From positions 1 to 64,000 of the forward strand of contig JACEHZ010000211.1 of the NCBI GenBank assembly GCA_017893485.1: a DNA stretch of 64,000 nucleotides, written 5' to 3'. The DNA is from Hemerocallis citrina (taxonomy: Eukaryota; Streptophyta; Magnoliopsida; Asparagales; Asphodelaceae). This document shows positions 1-10,443 of the stretch, one piece after another. The first letter of the stretch is position 1; every line of letters starts with the position of its first letter. The notes beneath the pieces are model-generated. The model ran no database searches and was not told the origin of the DNA. It saw only the letters and a list, made by a program, of their open reading frames with translations. Position numbers and translations under genes: made by a program.

Positions 1-122
1 CCTTATGCACTAGCTACCATTCCTTAACGACGAACTTCTTGACTGTGGAGACATGAACTCCAAATTGACCTTACTGGTTATCGTTGCCACTTACAACTAA
101 GAAACTTGGCAAGAAGATATTG

Positions 123-395
123 TGTTAGAATATAAATATTAAAACCCCCACCCTTACCACAACTTCGGAGTTTTGGTTTATCGGTGGAGTTTTTTTACAT
201 GGTATCAGAGCAACCCAAATTTGAATCTCACTGGCTGTGCAACTTAAATGCGGATTAAAAAAATATTGTTGTGTATAGTCCAGGTCTTGGCATACAAAGA
301 TGACTCTCAATCTGCGGGGGCATGTTAGAATATAAATATTAAAATTTCTCTTACCACAACTTCGGAGTTTGGGTCTATCGGTAGAGTTTTTCACA
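123..395 (+). mobile_element. TRIM retrotransposon, copy 1
   Basis: This is a terminal-repeat retrotransposon in miniature. A 77-bp LTR (123-199) starting TGTTAGAATATAAATATT and ending TTACA is followed directly by TGGTATCAGAGC (200-211), the plant initiator tRNA-Met primer site. About 110 bases of non-coding interior end in a purine tract (TGCGGGGGCA), and a second LTR of about 73 bp lies at 323-395. There is no coding capacity, so it depended on another element for movement. Two further copies of the family lie at 19625-19902 and 38757-39496. I found no clean target duplication. Confidence 0.85.
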
Positions 396-719
396 ATAGT
401 GTAGTCTGAAATTGACAGGTTTATGAAAGATTGGTGAAACTCATCAAGTAAATGTATTATTGAAATTAGACCATATTTAGTTATGGGAGAGCTATCTGCA
501 TAAACATGACCAAATTTAGTCCAACCAGAAAGTGCGCGTCACCAATAAATCCATTAGAAGAGTATTTGTAAAATGGCTTCTTTGAGTCCGATGTCGGTTA
601 TAGAACATATTCCTGTAATTATGAAATCCTCATTGCAGCCTGTAAACCACCATTAAGTTCAACTTATCTATCTTTGCCCTATATTATTTATGTTACTATG
701 GAGAATAATATCTCCCCAA

Positions 720-860
720 ATTGCCTAGCGCAGATGGCAAGGTTTTTCACTCTTAAGTGAAAGGTTACATGTTCATGTCTCCCCAAGCTGCCTAGCGCAG
801 TTGGCAAGGCTTTTCACTCGAGTGAGGTTACATGTTCGATTTCGGCCTTAAACGGAATTA
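720..860 (+). repeat. tRNA-derived SINE-like heads, two in tandem
   Basis: Two adjacent segments (about 720-775 and 781-850) each carry a box-A-like stretch, GCCTAGCGCAG(T/A)TGGCAAGG. This is followed by a TTTTCACTC segment and a box-B-like GGTTACATGTTC. The layout resembles the RNA polymerase III promoter of plant tRNA-derived SINEs. The folding arms of a real tRNA are not present. The tail runs into A-rich and (TA)n sequence near 900-931. Confidence 0.4.
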
Positions 861-1069
861 ATTAAGGATGTTGGAAAATCCTTCTCCCCCAATGTGGGAA
901 AAAAAGAAAGTTTATATATATATATATATATAGTGGGAACTTCTTTAGTGAGAACTACGTGAGATTGTTTTTTTATGATATTAATTGCCATTCATTTTGA
1001 TCTACATGTCTAAATTAATCTAAAGACGGACGATCAAGTTATTTGAGATTTGTTTGCCCATGCAATCAA

Positions 1070-1070
<1 letters not shown>

Positions 1071-1117
<47 letters not shown>
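1071..1117. repeat. (TA)n microsatellite
   Basis: A pure TA dinucleotide run of 47 bases directly abuts the MITE at 1118. Similar TA runs lie at 1295-1332 and 1943-1985, so several small elements here appear to have landed in or expanded beside TA tracts. Confidence 0.95.
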
Positions 1118-1119
<2 letters not shown>

Positions 1120-1291
1120 GTAAAAGGGATATGAGCTCAGCAACTTGCTCATTTAGTAAATGAGCAATTGATTATGTGGCATGCATGTGATACATTGGAC
1201 AATTAACCCTTTTAAGGCTTTTCCAATCACATGTATGCCACATCATCAATTGCTTATTTACTAAATGAGCAAGTTGCTTATACCCCTTTTT

Positions 1292-1294
<3 letters not shown>
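1118..1294. mobile_element. MITE with long terminal inverted repeats
   Basis: About 60 bases at each end are near-perfect inverted copies. The left arm carries CAACTTGCTCATTTAGTAAA and the right arm TTTACTAAATGAGCAAGTTG, with matching TGTGGCAT/ATGCCACA further in. The element is non-coding and sits between two (TA)n tracts, which hides any target duplication. The superfamily is not assignable by eye. Confidence 0.7.
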
Positions 1295-1332
<38 letters not shown>

Positions 1333-1334
<2 letters not shown>

Positions 1335-1733
1335 AGAAGGCCTTATTATAATGGGAGAAGGCCTTAGTCTACCAACGCGTGCACTGTACATGCATAACTA
1401 ATATGAAGGAGGTCTCAGGTTCAAGTCCTCAGTACGTCATACTTTTTACTTTAATTTTTTTATAAATATATTAAATGTGCATCACGCGTGTAAATTATCT
1501 ATCTATATCTATCCGTCAATAATATAATATATAAGAACTATTATAATGGAAGAGTTGGAGTTGTAAATCTATCTACTTACGTGCAACTTCAACTGTCCCA
1601 TTATAGTCTTCACATTTACTTTTAAAAATATATTATCTTATTTATTAATACATACATCGCACATGTAAATCAGAGTTTTTACTTTATTTTTTAAAAAAAA
1701 ATTAATACGTGCATTGCACGTGTATATTACTAG
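1333..1733 (+). mobile_element. Two decayed short Helitron-like elements
   Basis: Both segments (about 1333-1500 and 1545-1733) resemble the short Helitron family seen intact at 19269-19445, 39048-39223 and 53025-53213. They have an ATTATAATGG head, an AGGAGGT..GGTTCAAGTCC middle (first copy only) and a hairpin tail. The second ends in a GTGCATTGCAC hairpin followed by CTAG (1730-1733) and T, as Helitrons do. The first has lost its CTAG end. Neither has a coding region. Confidence 0.5.
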
Positions 1734-1753
1734 TATATATATATATATATATA

Positions 1754-1940
1754 GCAATGCAAACAGGTCCCGTGCAAATGGGTATGCAAACCACTAAAGC
1801 CATTGTTGAAAATAACGACTTAGGTTATAAACCTAAGCCGCTGTTCCAAATATAACCTAAGTCGTTGTTCGGAACAACGACTTAGGTTCAAAATAAACAA
1901 AGCCGTTGTTTCGGCTTCAGTGGTTTGCAATGGAACATTG

Positions 1941-1942
<2 letters not shown>
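1754..1942. mobile_element. Small MITE containing a near-perfect palindrome
   Basis: The ends are inverted copies (AGCAATG at the left, CATTGCT at the right, with GTTTGCA/TGCAAAC inside). At 1854-1888 lies a 35-base palindrome with 17-base arms around one central base, built from AACCTAAGTCGTTGTTC and its complement. Partial copies of the same motif occur on both sides. The element is non-coding. Confidence 0.55.
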
Positions 1943-1988
<46 letters not shown>

Positions 1989-1991
<3 letters not shown>

Positions 1992-2548
1992 GATTTGCCT
2001 GTGGGCACGTGCCTACGGCACGTCTTCGGAACGATACAACATATGAAAAGCCTTGCAAACAGTAAAATAACAATTATGTAGCTCAAGTTTGAATAGTAAG
2101 ACAATAATTAGTTGTAAATAAAAGTCCAATATGTTGAAAAATAATTATAAATGGGGGTGTAAAATCCAACTTCTTAGAACTTCGAGGGTGGAAAATGATG
2201 AAATTTAACTGTTGAGGAGACATTTGCTATTTTTAATGTAACATGAGCAATAAAAAAAAGCATAAAAAATCTGAAAATTTACAAACCTGAAATTTGAAAA
2301 TCTAAATTTCTGAGTAAATAGAGAGTGAGTAAATAGAGAGTGAGTGAGAGAGAGAGATATGAAAAAGTGAAGAGAGACAAGAGAGATAGTAATAAAGTAA
2401 TGAGTTTTTTTTAGTTTTGGGGGGGGGGATTGGTTTTGGGGGAAAAAATATGTTTTGCGAGGGTGAATCTGAATCGTTAATTTTGTTTCAATTGAAGGGG
2501 AACCACTTGATAACTTTTTTTTCAAATTGTCTTGTGTTATATATATAT
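1989..2548 (-). mobile_element. Short Helitron, second family, minus strand
   Basis: Read on the minus strand, the element ends with a GTGCCGTAGGCAC hairpin, then GGCAAAT and CTAG (plus positions 1989-1992). Its head near 2548 carries the TATCAAGTGG segment shared with the copies at 53220-53662 and 40272-40666. It has no rolling-circle replicase or helicase gene and is therefore non-autonomous. The interior includes a poly-G run near 2419. Confidence 0.65.
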
Positions 2549-2741
2549 GATATAGGAATTTTCCATTGCAAACGGGTAAATAGACCCGTTGCAAACCGTG
2601 TTTCTAGCCGTTGTATCAAGTCTCATTTTGATCCAACGGCTTAAATCGAGCTCGCCCAAATCCCCGTCTCTCACTTAAACCCTGTGGTATTTTGGAATTT
2701 TCACCCCATTAGACCTCTTCAACTCCTCTCTTTCTCTTTAC

Positions 2742-4190
2742 TGTTCCTCTCTCACTCTCCCAACTCTCTCACTCCCGACCGAACCTAAAAACCTCACCTG
2801 ACCATCGCCAACCGACCACCGGCCTTGTCTCCTCCCGGTGCCGCCTCCTTCCCTCTCTCTCACTCTCTCTCTCTCTTGTTCCCAAACCCACCGAAACCCA
2901 ACACACCAAAACCCAACTCCAAACCCCTCCTCCAACCCAACATCAAGCGCAAGGGACTTCCCTCTCTCTTTCCTGACAGCCCGAAGACTCCCCGACAACC
3001 TGCTTCTCCAATGTTCGAAATCCAATCAGCAACTCGAAACCCCAATTCGCCGTTTAAATCTGTACACATCGTCGACCAATCAATCTCCGTCGTACAAATC
3101 TGTATTGCGCAAGGTAATCACTTTATTCTAACTTCGTAGATGTAGTTTTAAAATTTTTTGAATTTATTTTGTGATGCGTAGTTATGTATAGGTTAGTTGT
3201 GTGATGTGTACTGTATATAGTTGTTCAATGATTGTAGACGGTAGAATTGTAGAAGTAGTTGTTCTTCGCTCAATTTATAGATGTCTCGATATTAGTAAAA
3301 CCGCACAAATGACAATAATTTTTTTGAAACTTTGCGAGTAGGTCGAATTCACTACACACAAGCTAACACAACTTCTAGAAATGAGTTTTGACTCACGGTT
3401 TGTAAGATACGGCAATGTATCGCTTTATTTCAAGAAAAAAAAGCAAAAATAAGGTGATACATTGCCGTATCTCGCAAACCGTGAGTTGAAACTCACCTCT
3501 AGAAGTTGCGTTACGGTTGTGTGTGGTGAATCCGACCTATTCGCAAAGTTTCATAATTTTCCGTTTCTGTTTGTGCAGTTTTACTAATATCGAACAACAA
3601 GTGATTATTCGAAGGTGGTGTTGCGTGTTTTGTGTAAAACCGCACAAACGACAATTTTTTTTGAAACATTCACCACACAAGCTAACACAACTTATAGAAG
3701 TGAGTTTCGATTCACGGTTTGCAATAATGAAAAAGAAAGGAAAACGATACATTGCCGAAGTTACAATAAAGTGATTCTTTTGCACAATGCTTATTTGTAC
3801 GATGAAGATTAATTTGTCGACGATGTGTATGGATTTAAACAGCGAATTAGAGTTTCTAGTTGCCGATTGGATTTTGAAAATTGGAGGAGCGATTTGTCGG
3901 GGGAGTCTTTGGGTTGTCAGGGGAGAGAGAGAGAGAGTGCGGGGGAGAGAGAGGGAAGGCTCTTATTGTCGAGTTGGAGTAGGAGGATGGGGAGGGGTTT
4001 GGAGTTAGGTTTTTGTGTGTTGGGGTTTCAGTGGGTTCGTGAACGACAGAGAGAGTAGGTAGAGCGTGAGAGAGAAGGAAGGAGGCAGCACTGGGAGGAG
4101 GTGGGGTCGACGGTCGGTTGGAGTTGGTCGGGTGGTGTTTTTGGGTTCGGTCGTGAGTGAGATAGAGTTAGTTGTGCTTGTAATAATGGA
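2742..4190. mobile_element. Foldback-type element with nested inverted repeats
   Basis: Outer arms of about 400 bases (2742-3140 and 3776-4190) are inverted copies of each other; both contain CT-rich (or GA-rich) stretches and the CACATCGTCGAC segment. Inside, 3283-3428 and about 3449-3592 form a second hairpin. A third, direct copy of that inner arm follows at about 3637-3775. A transcript across the locus would fold into long double-stranded RNA. Short ORFs in the arms are low-complexity Pro/Ser or Gly/Arg shadows. No transposase is present. Confidence 0.7.
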
Positions 4191-4301
4191 AGTTGGCTCC
4201 TGCTAAGAATAAAACTAATCAAACTATTAATAATTTTCCTTCTAAATTTTCTAAAGAACTCAAAAAGGTTTCATTAGGCTTGAAAAATCATTAAGTTCTA
4301 T

Positions 4302-5314
4302 TGATATGGCTAGAAATAGAACCAAATCGGGACCGTTCAAATCGGGTACGAATCTCAAAGCTTTTAGGGGTAAAAAGGTAATTTTCACAACAAACGGGTC
4401 CGAAAATGGAAAATGGGAACTAGGTCTTTTTCAAAGCTCAATAACCCAAAAACGGGTTTGTTTGACTTGGTTAGGGTGACAGCTCATCATAAATAAACCC
4501 AAGTCATTTAAAGAGTTATTTAAATTCATGATTATCGACTTGGATGAATCCTTTCGCAGCTCTGTAATGTTTGGCGACAACTCCACAATTTCTGTTATGG
4601 GAAAAGGAAAAGTAACAATCCAAACCAAAGGAAATTTCACCCTCACTGTTGCTAATGTTCTTATCATGCCAGACTTAAAGACCAACTTGCTTAGTGTGGG
4701 TCAGTTACAAGAAAAAGGATACGAGATTTTCATCAAAGATGGAGTATGTCAGATTCAAGATGCAAAGTTGGGCTTAGTTGCTCAAGTTAACATGACGGCG
4801 AATCGTATGTACCCACTTTATCTCCACAACACTGCTTATTCGTGCTTCTCGGCAAAATTAGAAGATGAGGCATGGCTATGGCACTTTCGCTATGGGCATC
4901 TGAATTTTGCAAGATTGAAAACTCTACAACAAAAAAACATGGGACGGTTGAAACCAAATCTCTTATCATGAAGGAATTTAAACTCTATTTCCTATCCAAA
5001 AACATTGGGAAGTAGAGATAATTGTTTATCTTGAAACTGTTCCCAAAAGCGACTATAAATGCCCCCCCTACTCCGTCAGAATCAGGTAATGAGTATCTTT
5101 CTCCACAAAAGCTCTTTTATAATCCTTCAGATTACTGACTTGAGCATCGGAGGGTTCGTTGCCGGGATCAATCTCGATGTTTTGAACTTTTTGTAGGTCA
5201 GCAGCAGCATTAAGAACGGGCAATATTGGCAAGTAGTAAGAAGGTTAGCTTTTAATTGTTCGAAAAGAATTCACAAATTATCTGTTTGCTCCCACTCCAA
5301 AATTAGCAGCAACA
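4302..5314 (+). repeat. 5' LTR of the Gypsy element, interrupted
   Basis: It matches the 598-bp 3' LTR at 14667-15264 over its outer parts (about 4302-4537 and 4943-5314). The extra roughly 405 bp between them is a Copia coding fragment. A TATA-like ACTATAAATG lies near 5052, and its counterpart ACTATAAATA is in the 3' LTR. The two LTRs differ at many positions, far more than the Copia LTRs at 46250 and 51173. Confidence 0.9.
4538..4942 (+). pseudogene. Captured Copia pol fragment inside a Gypsy LTR
   Basis: An open frame (4528-4971, including flanking LTR bases) encodes the region after the protease active site and the start of the integrase zinc-binding part of a Copia polyprotein. Recognisable pieces are VMFGDNSTISVMGKG, LIMPDLKTNLLSVGQL and WLWHFRYGHLNF. 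It stops abruptly at both ends, has no LTRs of its own and no evident target duplication. The 3' LTR of the same Gypsy element lacks it. The frame is still open across the fragment, unlike the surrounding element. Confidence 0.85.
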
Positions 5315-5389
5315 GATTGATGCCATCTGTGGGAAATAGGAAAAGCAATCAAACCATACTTGCTGGCAAAAAACTGACTTTTCCAGCTA

Positions 5390-7044
5390 TGCCTCCCAAG
5401 GGAAAAGGGAAGGCGGCGGCGTCTAGCCGAAGAGCCACCCCTCTTCCTCCACCTTCACTTGAGGATGTTCTCCCTCAGCAAGATCAACAAGTTACACCTG
5501 CCTCAACCTGAACAGCCGCCTCCCCAACATGCTCGTCCCATGTCCGAGGGGCTACGCCGGGTGGTTCCCGTTGAAGCCGTCAGAAACAGCATCCCCTCCA
5601 TGACCATGTCTCGGTTCACAATCCTTTTACCGACTCGATAGCCTCGCAAAGTCCTCAGGGGTCAAAAGACCTCCGTCAAGTCATCGTCACCCGTCAACAA
5701 GGGGTCGACCTCCAAACCCGCTTGAATGAGAGGCGAGCCTGTGATGAGGTTCCTCATCCAGAACACCAGAGAAATCCTCGGAAGCTCCCCCTCCCTAAGG
5801 GGGCAAAGGGGGTCTCCTCCCCGTCGCCAGCAAAGAAGCCACACCGTTGCGAGCCGATCAACACCAAGAGTTCAGCAGGATGGAGGGGCGCCAGTCACCT
5901 AGGTGGAGTTCCGAAACTTCAAAGATGACATCTGGCGAGCCCTTTACATCGTTCCAGATCACTACCGACATGCACATAGCCCTCGCCATACCACCCCTTA
6001 TGAAGGAGTCCCGAGGGTCGAACAGATCTAATCAGGGGGATGGCTCGGTTCATCGCCGCCTTCGAGAGATGGAGAGGCGCCTCAGCAAGATCAACCTCGA
6101 AGAAGGTCAACAGACTAAGAACTTCCGTCCAAGCAGACCTCCCTTCTCCAGGGCCATCATGGAAGCTCGGTCCCCTAGACGTTCAGGCCCCTCATTTCAA
6201 ATCCTATAATAGGGTGTCCGATCTGGCTGATCACATTGAGAGTTTTAAGACCCTCATGATGATCCATCACGCCTCAGACGCTCTCTTCTGCAACATCTTT
6301 CCGGCCACGTTGACGAGACCAGCAAGAGAATGGTACTCCCGTTTATCCCCACTCTTCTCGTTTGACAAGTTCAAGGTGCTCTTCCTTACCCACTTCGTTA
6401 GCAGCTGCTGAGTCGAGAAGACAAACGCATCTTTGCTAGCCCTTAGTCAGAGGAAAGGTGAACGCCTAAGAGACTATGTTCGACGCTTTACCGTCGAAGC
6501 TCGTTCTATTGCCTCTCTTGACCAATTAGTGGTCTATGCAGCATTCAGACACAACATCAACCATGTCGATCTGAAGGCATCCCTTGCTAAGAAGCCTCAT
6601 CGAGACTTCTTGGAACTCCTGCTGAGGAGTGAGAAGTACATTTGTGCTGAAAAGGCCCTGCATCCCCATGATCAAAAGGAGCCCCTATCCGAGAACAAAT
6701 GGAAGGGTGCAGATGAAGGTCCCAAGAAGCTCCAGAAAGACAATAACGGCTAGCGTTGCCCTCCTTCTCGCTTTGAAAAATTCACTCCTCTCAATGCCAG
6801 CATCTCGGCTGTCCTTATGGAAGTAGACAAGGAAGGACTGTTCCAACCTCCCCCGAAGATGAATACCCCTGGTAAGAGAAGTAATAGAGACCAGTGGTGC
6901 CGCTTTCGCAGGGACCTCGACCACGACACGGACGATTGTCGAGCTCTTAAGGAGGAGATTGAAGCCCTCATTCAGCGAGGACAATTGACCAAGTTTGTCA
7001 GGAAAGACAAAGCCGATCCTCCACCCTGGGGAGCTAACAAGTGA
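5390..7044 (+). pseudogene. Gypsy gag remnant
   Basis: The capsid precursor region is broken into several frames. It opens with a Pro/Ser-rich stretch beginning MPPKGKGKAAA. The conserved retrotransposon gag core follows at 6157-6411 (SDLADHIESFKTLM, then TRPAREWYSRLSP) and continues at 6433-6753 (GERLRDYVRRFTVE). A degraded nucleic-acid-binding knuckle is at 6817-7044 (WCRFRRDLDHDTDDC). Frameshifts and stops, for example near 6411 and 6754, prevent production of a full Gag. Confidence 0.8.
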
Positions 7045-7229
7045 ACCGAAAGGCCCACCGAGTCCCAAGACTCTCGAACCGAGGGCCATCCTTCACCTCA
7101 TCCATGGAGGTCCGATGGGGGGAGAGTAGAACTCCTGCAAGGCCTTCATCCGAGAAGTTAACTCGGTATAGAATTTCCCACCGCCCAGAAGCCTAGGGAT
7201 TCCAGTGACATTCTTGGCAAAGGATCTAG

Positions 7230-7640
7230 AAGGTGTATGAATGGCTCACTGTGATGCGCTCGTCGTTAGTTTCAACATGGTCAATCACGAAGTGCGCCGG
7301 ATCTTGGTCGACAACGGCAGTTCTGTCAATATCCTCTTCGAAGGCCTCGAGCTCTCTCGAGATCGCCCAAAACCTGCCGGCTATATTCTCCACGGGATCT
7401 CTGGAGTGCCAGTAACAATCGAAGGAGTATCTTGATTTGACCGGTGGAAAAGCCCCGACAACCGGAACAGAGCCAATGGACTTCATGGTCGTCGATGTGA
7501 AAGCTGCTTACAATGCCATCCTTGGCCGACCCGGCCTAGCTGCGCTTCATGTCGTGCCCTCGACCTTTCACATGAAGATGAAATTCCCAACCCCGGCGGG
7601 GGTGGAAAGCACCATCCCTGACCCCCATGAGGAAAGGAAA
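7230..7640 (+). pseudogene. Gypsy aspartic protease remnant
   Basis: The active-site segment RRILVDNGSSVNIL is at about 7297-7338, in the frame 7241-7435. The flanking MDFMVVDVKAAYNAILGRPGL, typical of the region after the protease, continues in another frame at 7437-7712. A TGA-associated frame break separates the halves near 7435. In an intact element this would be followed by reverse transcriptase, but RNase H follows instead. Confidence 0.75.
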
Positions 7641-7649
7641 GACCCTCTG

Positions 7650-8040
7650 CTTGGAGCGTCTATGTCGATGGATCATCATGCATCAAGGGGAGCGGAGCAG
7701 GAGTCATCCTGACTGGTCCAGATGATTTCATTCTCCAGTACTCACTTCGCATCAACTTTCAAGCTTCCAACAATAAAGCAAAGTATGAAGCACTCATAGT
7801 CGGCTTATTCCTAGCCCGTAAAACTAGAGCTCGACGCGTCAAAGTATTTAGCGACTCAGTTGGTGGTGAACCAAGTCCTAGGAGACTACGAGGCTAGGGA
7901 TAACTATATGATCAAAATATCTAGCCAAAGTTAACAAGCTACTAGTCACCTTCCAAGAGGCGGAAGTCATCTGCATCCCTCGCGAAGAAAATGGGCAAGC
8001 AGATGCTCTTTCAAAGTTGGCTTCCTCTTCCTTTCAAAGA
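7650..8040 (+). pseudogene. Gypsy RNase H remnant, directly after protease
   Basis: Translation from about 7649 gives the first RNase H acidic motif (WSVYVDGSSCIKGSGAGVIL). Next come NNKAKYEAL with the catalytic Glu and, after frame breaks, the end motif ENGQADALSKLAS near 7990-8030. Only about 20 bases separate the end of the protease-linked frame from this domain, so the reverse transcriptase (normally several hundred codons) is deleted. Confidence 0.75.
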
Positions 8041-10009
8041 CTTGACAACACCGTCCTGATTGAAGTCCTCCTTAGGCCCAACATCGAAGAAGAGAGCCTC
8101 GAGCTCATGGTAATACCTCCCCCAGCACACATGGAGAATTGGATGAAACCTATGTTCGAGTTCCTCGATAAAGGAACCCTCCCCCTAAACCCTAAAGAGG
8201 CTAGAAAAGTTCGAATAAGAGCCGAGCGATACATGCTTATTGAGGGAGTCATGTACAAACGCTCCTACACTATGGTAGATGGCAGACCTTATCTGCGGTG
8301 TCTAGCTCCCAAAGACACCCAGTACGCCCTCAGGGAAGTTCATGAAGGGATCGGGGGCGCTCATATGGGAGCTAAATTCCTTGCTCGCAAGATCTTAAAT
8401 CATGGCTACTTCTGGTCTCAGCATTTAAGTGACGCTCAACAACATGTTCGACACTGTACTTCTTGCCAAAGGTTCTCATCCATCCGATGGGCACCTCAAG
8501 CAAAGCTTTCTTCCATGTCCAGCCCAATCTCCTTTGCTATGTGGAAGATGGACTTGCTCAGACCTTTCCTTTCAGCAATCAGTCAGAAAATTTCATGTAG
8601 TGGCAGTCGACTACTTCTCAAAATGGATCAAAGCTGAACCATCAGCAATGATTACGGAGAATACGGTCTAGCAGTTCTTTTGGAAGAACATTATTTGTCG
8701 GTACGGCATACCTCGAATCTTGGTGACTGACAACGAAACTCAATTCCCAGGGGAAACATTCCGCAAGTTCTGTGTTGACCTCGACATCCAACAATGATTC
8801 TCCTCGATTTCCCACCCGCAGTCCAACAGTCAAGCAGAGAACGCCAACCGACAAATTCTCAGTGGCCTCAACAAAAGAGTTGACAAATCTGCAAAAGGAC
8901 TTTGGGTTGAACATCTCCCCAATATGCTCTGGTGCTACAGAAAAACCAAAAGAACCTCGACAGGAGAATCCCCCTTCAATCTAACATATGGCTTTGAGTG
9001 CATCCACAGTCGTTTGCTATTTATGCATAATATGCATATTTTAGCTAAAAAAGCGCTGCAGTCGTTTGCTATTTATGCATATTTTGACGATTTTGCGACA
9101 GTAGATTGCTATATATAAGAGCGGATATAACAAAAATGCATATTATACAGGATGGATCTTGAAGATCCGTCCCACTAAAAAAAAATATTTTTTTATTCGT
9201 TAGACGAAACTAGACAGTCCATCCGACCTTTATTTAAAAAAATAAATTGTTTAAGGCTGAATCCTTTGAAGATCCGCCCTAGTGAAGGGGGGCCCATTTT
9301 TTTCAACTAAAAATTCGTTTTAATTGTTAAAAAAGTCGAAAAAATTATTTAAAAATCGTGGGCCGGATTTTCAAAGTCCGTCTGTCGTTTTTTGGATTTT
9401 TTTCCCCTTCCGACGGATCTTCAAGTTCCGTCTAACGAAAAAATATTAAATAATTCATTTTATATACATTTTGCCCTACGACGGATCTACAAAGTCCGTC
9501 CGATATTTTTTTATATTAAATTGCTACAAAATAGTATTGGATGACTGCAGCAAACGCTCAATATGCTATATGTGAATATGCATTTAGCCATTTTTCGACA
9601 ATCATGACTGTGGATGCTCTGAAGCCCTTATACCCTTTGAGGTCGGCTTACCCTTTCTCTGCCTATTAGCCTTCAGTGAAGAGCAAAACTCCAACAACCT
9701 TCGTAGAAACCTCAACCTCATTAACGAGATCAGGGAGAGCATCCATTCAACAACAGATATATCAAAAAAGAGTCGAGCAGTCCTACAACAAGAATGTTCA
9801 CCCCATGAACCTTAGAGAAGGAGACTTAGTTATTCGGAAGCTAGAAATCTCCTACCTTCGCAAGAAAGGAAAACTAGCTCCGAATTGGGAGGGACCGTAC
9901 AGGATCTTCAAAGTTACCTGCCTGTGGCATATCAACTTGAAGACTCGAGGGGGATGAAGGTGCTAAGGACCTGGAATGCCGAGCACTTGATGAAGTATCA
10001 AGAGAGCTA
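8041..10009 (+). pseudogene. Gypsy integrase remnant, split by a MITE
   Basis: The zinc-binding domain (His-His-Cys-Cys) is at about 8338-8470 (GGAHMGAKFLARKILNHGYF, then HCTSCQR). The catalytic core follows in shifted frames: VAVDYFSKWIKAEP at about 8599 with the first Asp, and LVTDNETQFPG near 8720 with the second. After the MITE at 8998-9619 the C-terminal GPYRIFKV segment appears at about 9892-9915, and the frame ends near 10009. Several frameshifts and a stop are present. Confidence 0.8.
8998..9619. mobile_element. Harbinger-like MITE in the integrase
   Basis: The 622-bp insert has terminal inverted repeats around GCATCCACAGTC (left) and GACTGTGGATGC (right). It is flanked by TGA at 8995-8997 and 9620-9622. 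Removing the insert and one TGA restores the integrase reading GGCTTTGAAGCC (Gly-Phe-Glu-Ala), so the boundaries are well supported. A 3-bp TNA duplication fits PIF/Harbinger. The interior is non-coding and carries several copies of a GGATCTTCAAGTCCGTC-like segment in both orientations. Confidence 0.85.
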
Positions 10010-10225
10010 ATTTCCCTTGTTATTTTTTAGTTGTTTTATTCCAATAAGGCCGATGTTTGTGATAAGGCCAAAAGCATGTAATAAAGGCTTGCAACTTAGA
10101 AGTAGTCACTCAGTTTCTCTTTTTTTTATATAAAAACTTAGTTTATTTTTGTGCAAAAAATTGTTGTTCTAGCCTAATGTATACGTGCCCAAGTCACGAC
10201 AACCACAAGCACAAAACAAGTTCGG

Positions 10226-10443
10226 AGTACAACAGTTGGTTTGACGCCGCTTTAGCCACTTGCAAATAAGTAAGTGCGGAGCAGCTCACCATTCGGAATT
10301 GCTCTCACAAGTGTTGAAACTCTCAAACAACTAGTTTGTAGTCCAACACTTGGTTCAACGCCGCTTTAGCCACTTGCAAACAAGCAAGTGCGGAGCAGCT
10401 CACCTTTCAGAATTTCTCCCACAACTGTTGAAACTCTCAAACA
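10226..10443 (+). repeat. Two-copy tandem repeat in the Gypsy 3' region
   Basis: A unit of about 110 bases occurs twice (about 10226-10332 and 10339-10443). The shared core is GACGCCGCTTTAGCCACTTG, then AAGTGCGGAGCAGCTCACC and GTTGAAACTCTCAAACAA. It lies between the end of the integrase remnant and the antisense ORF region. It is non-coding. Confidence 0.85.

Noticed and set aside
720..860. Possible tRNA genes
   Set aside because: Box-A and box-B-like motifs are present but no cloverleaf can be drawn, and the two heads are partial and repeated. SINE-like remnants fit better.
1..4297. N-terminal RDR exons upstream of the Gypsy element
   Set aside because: I scanned this stretch for gamma-clade segments and found only repeats and AT-rich DNA, so the missing exons are probably outside the window.
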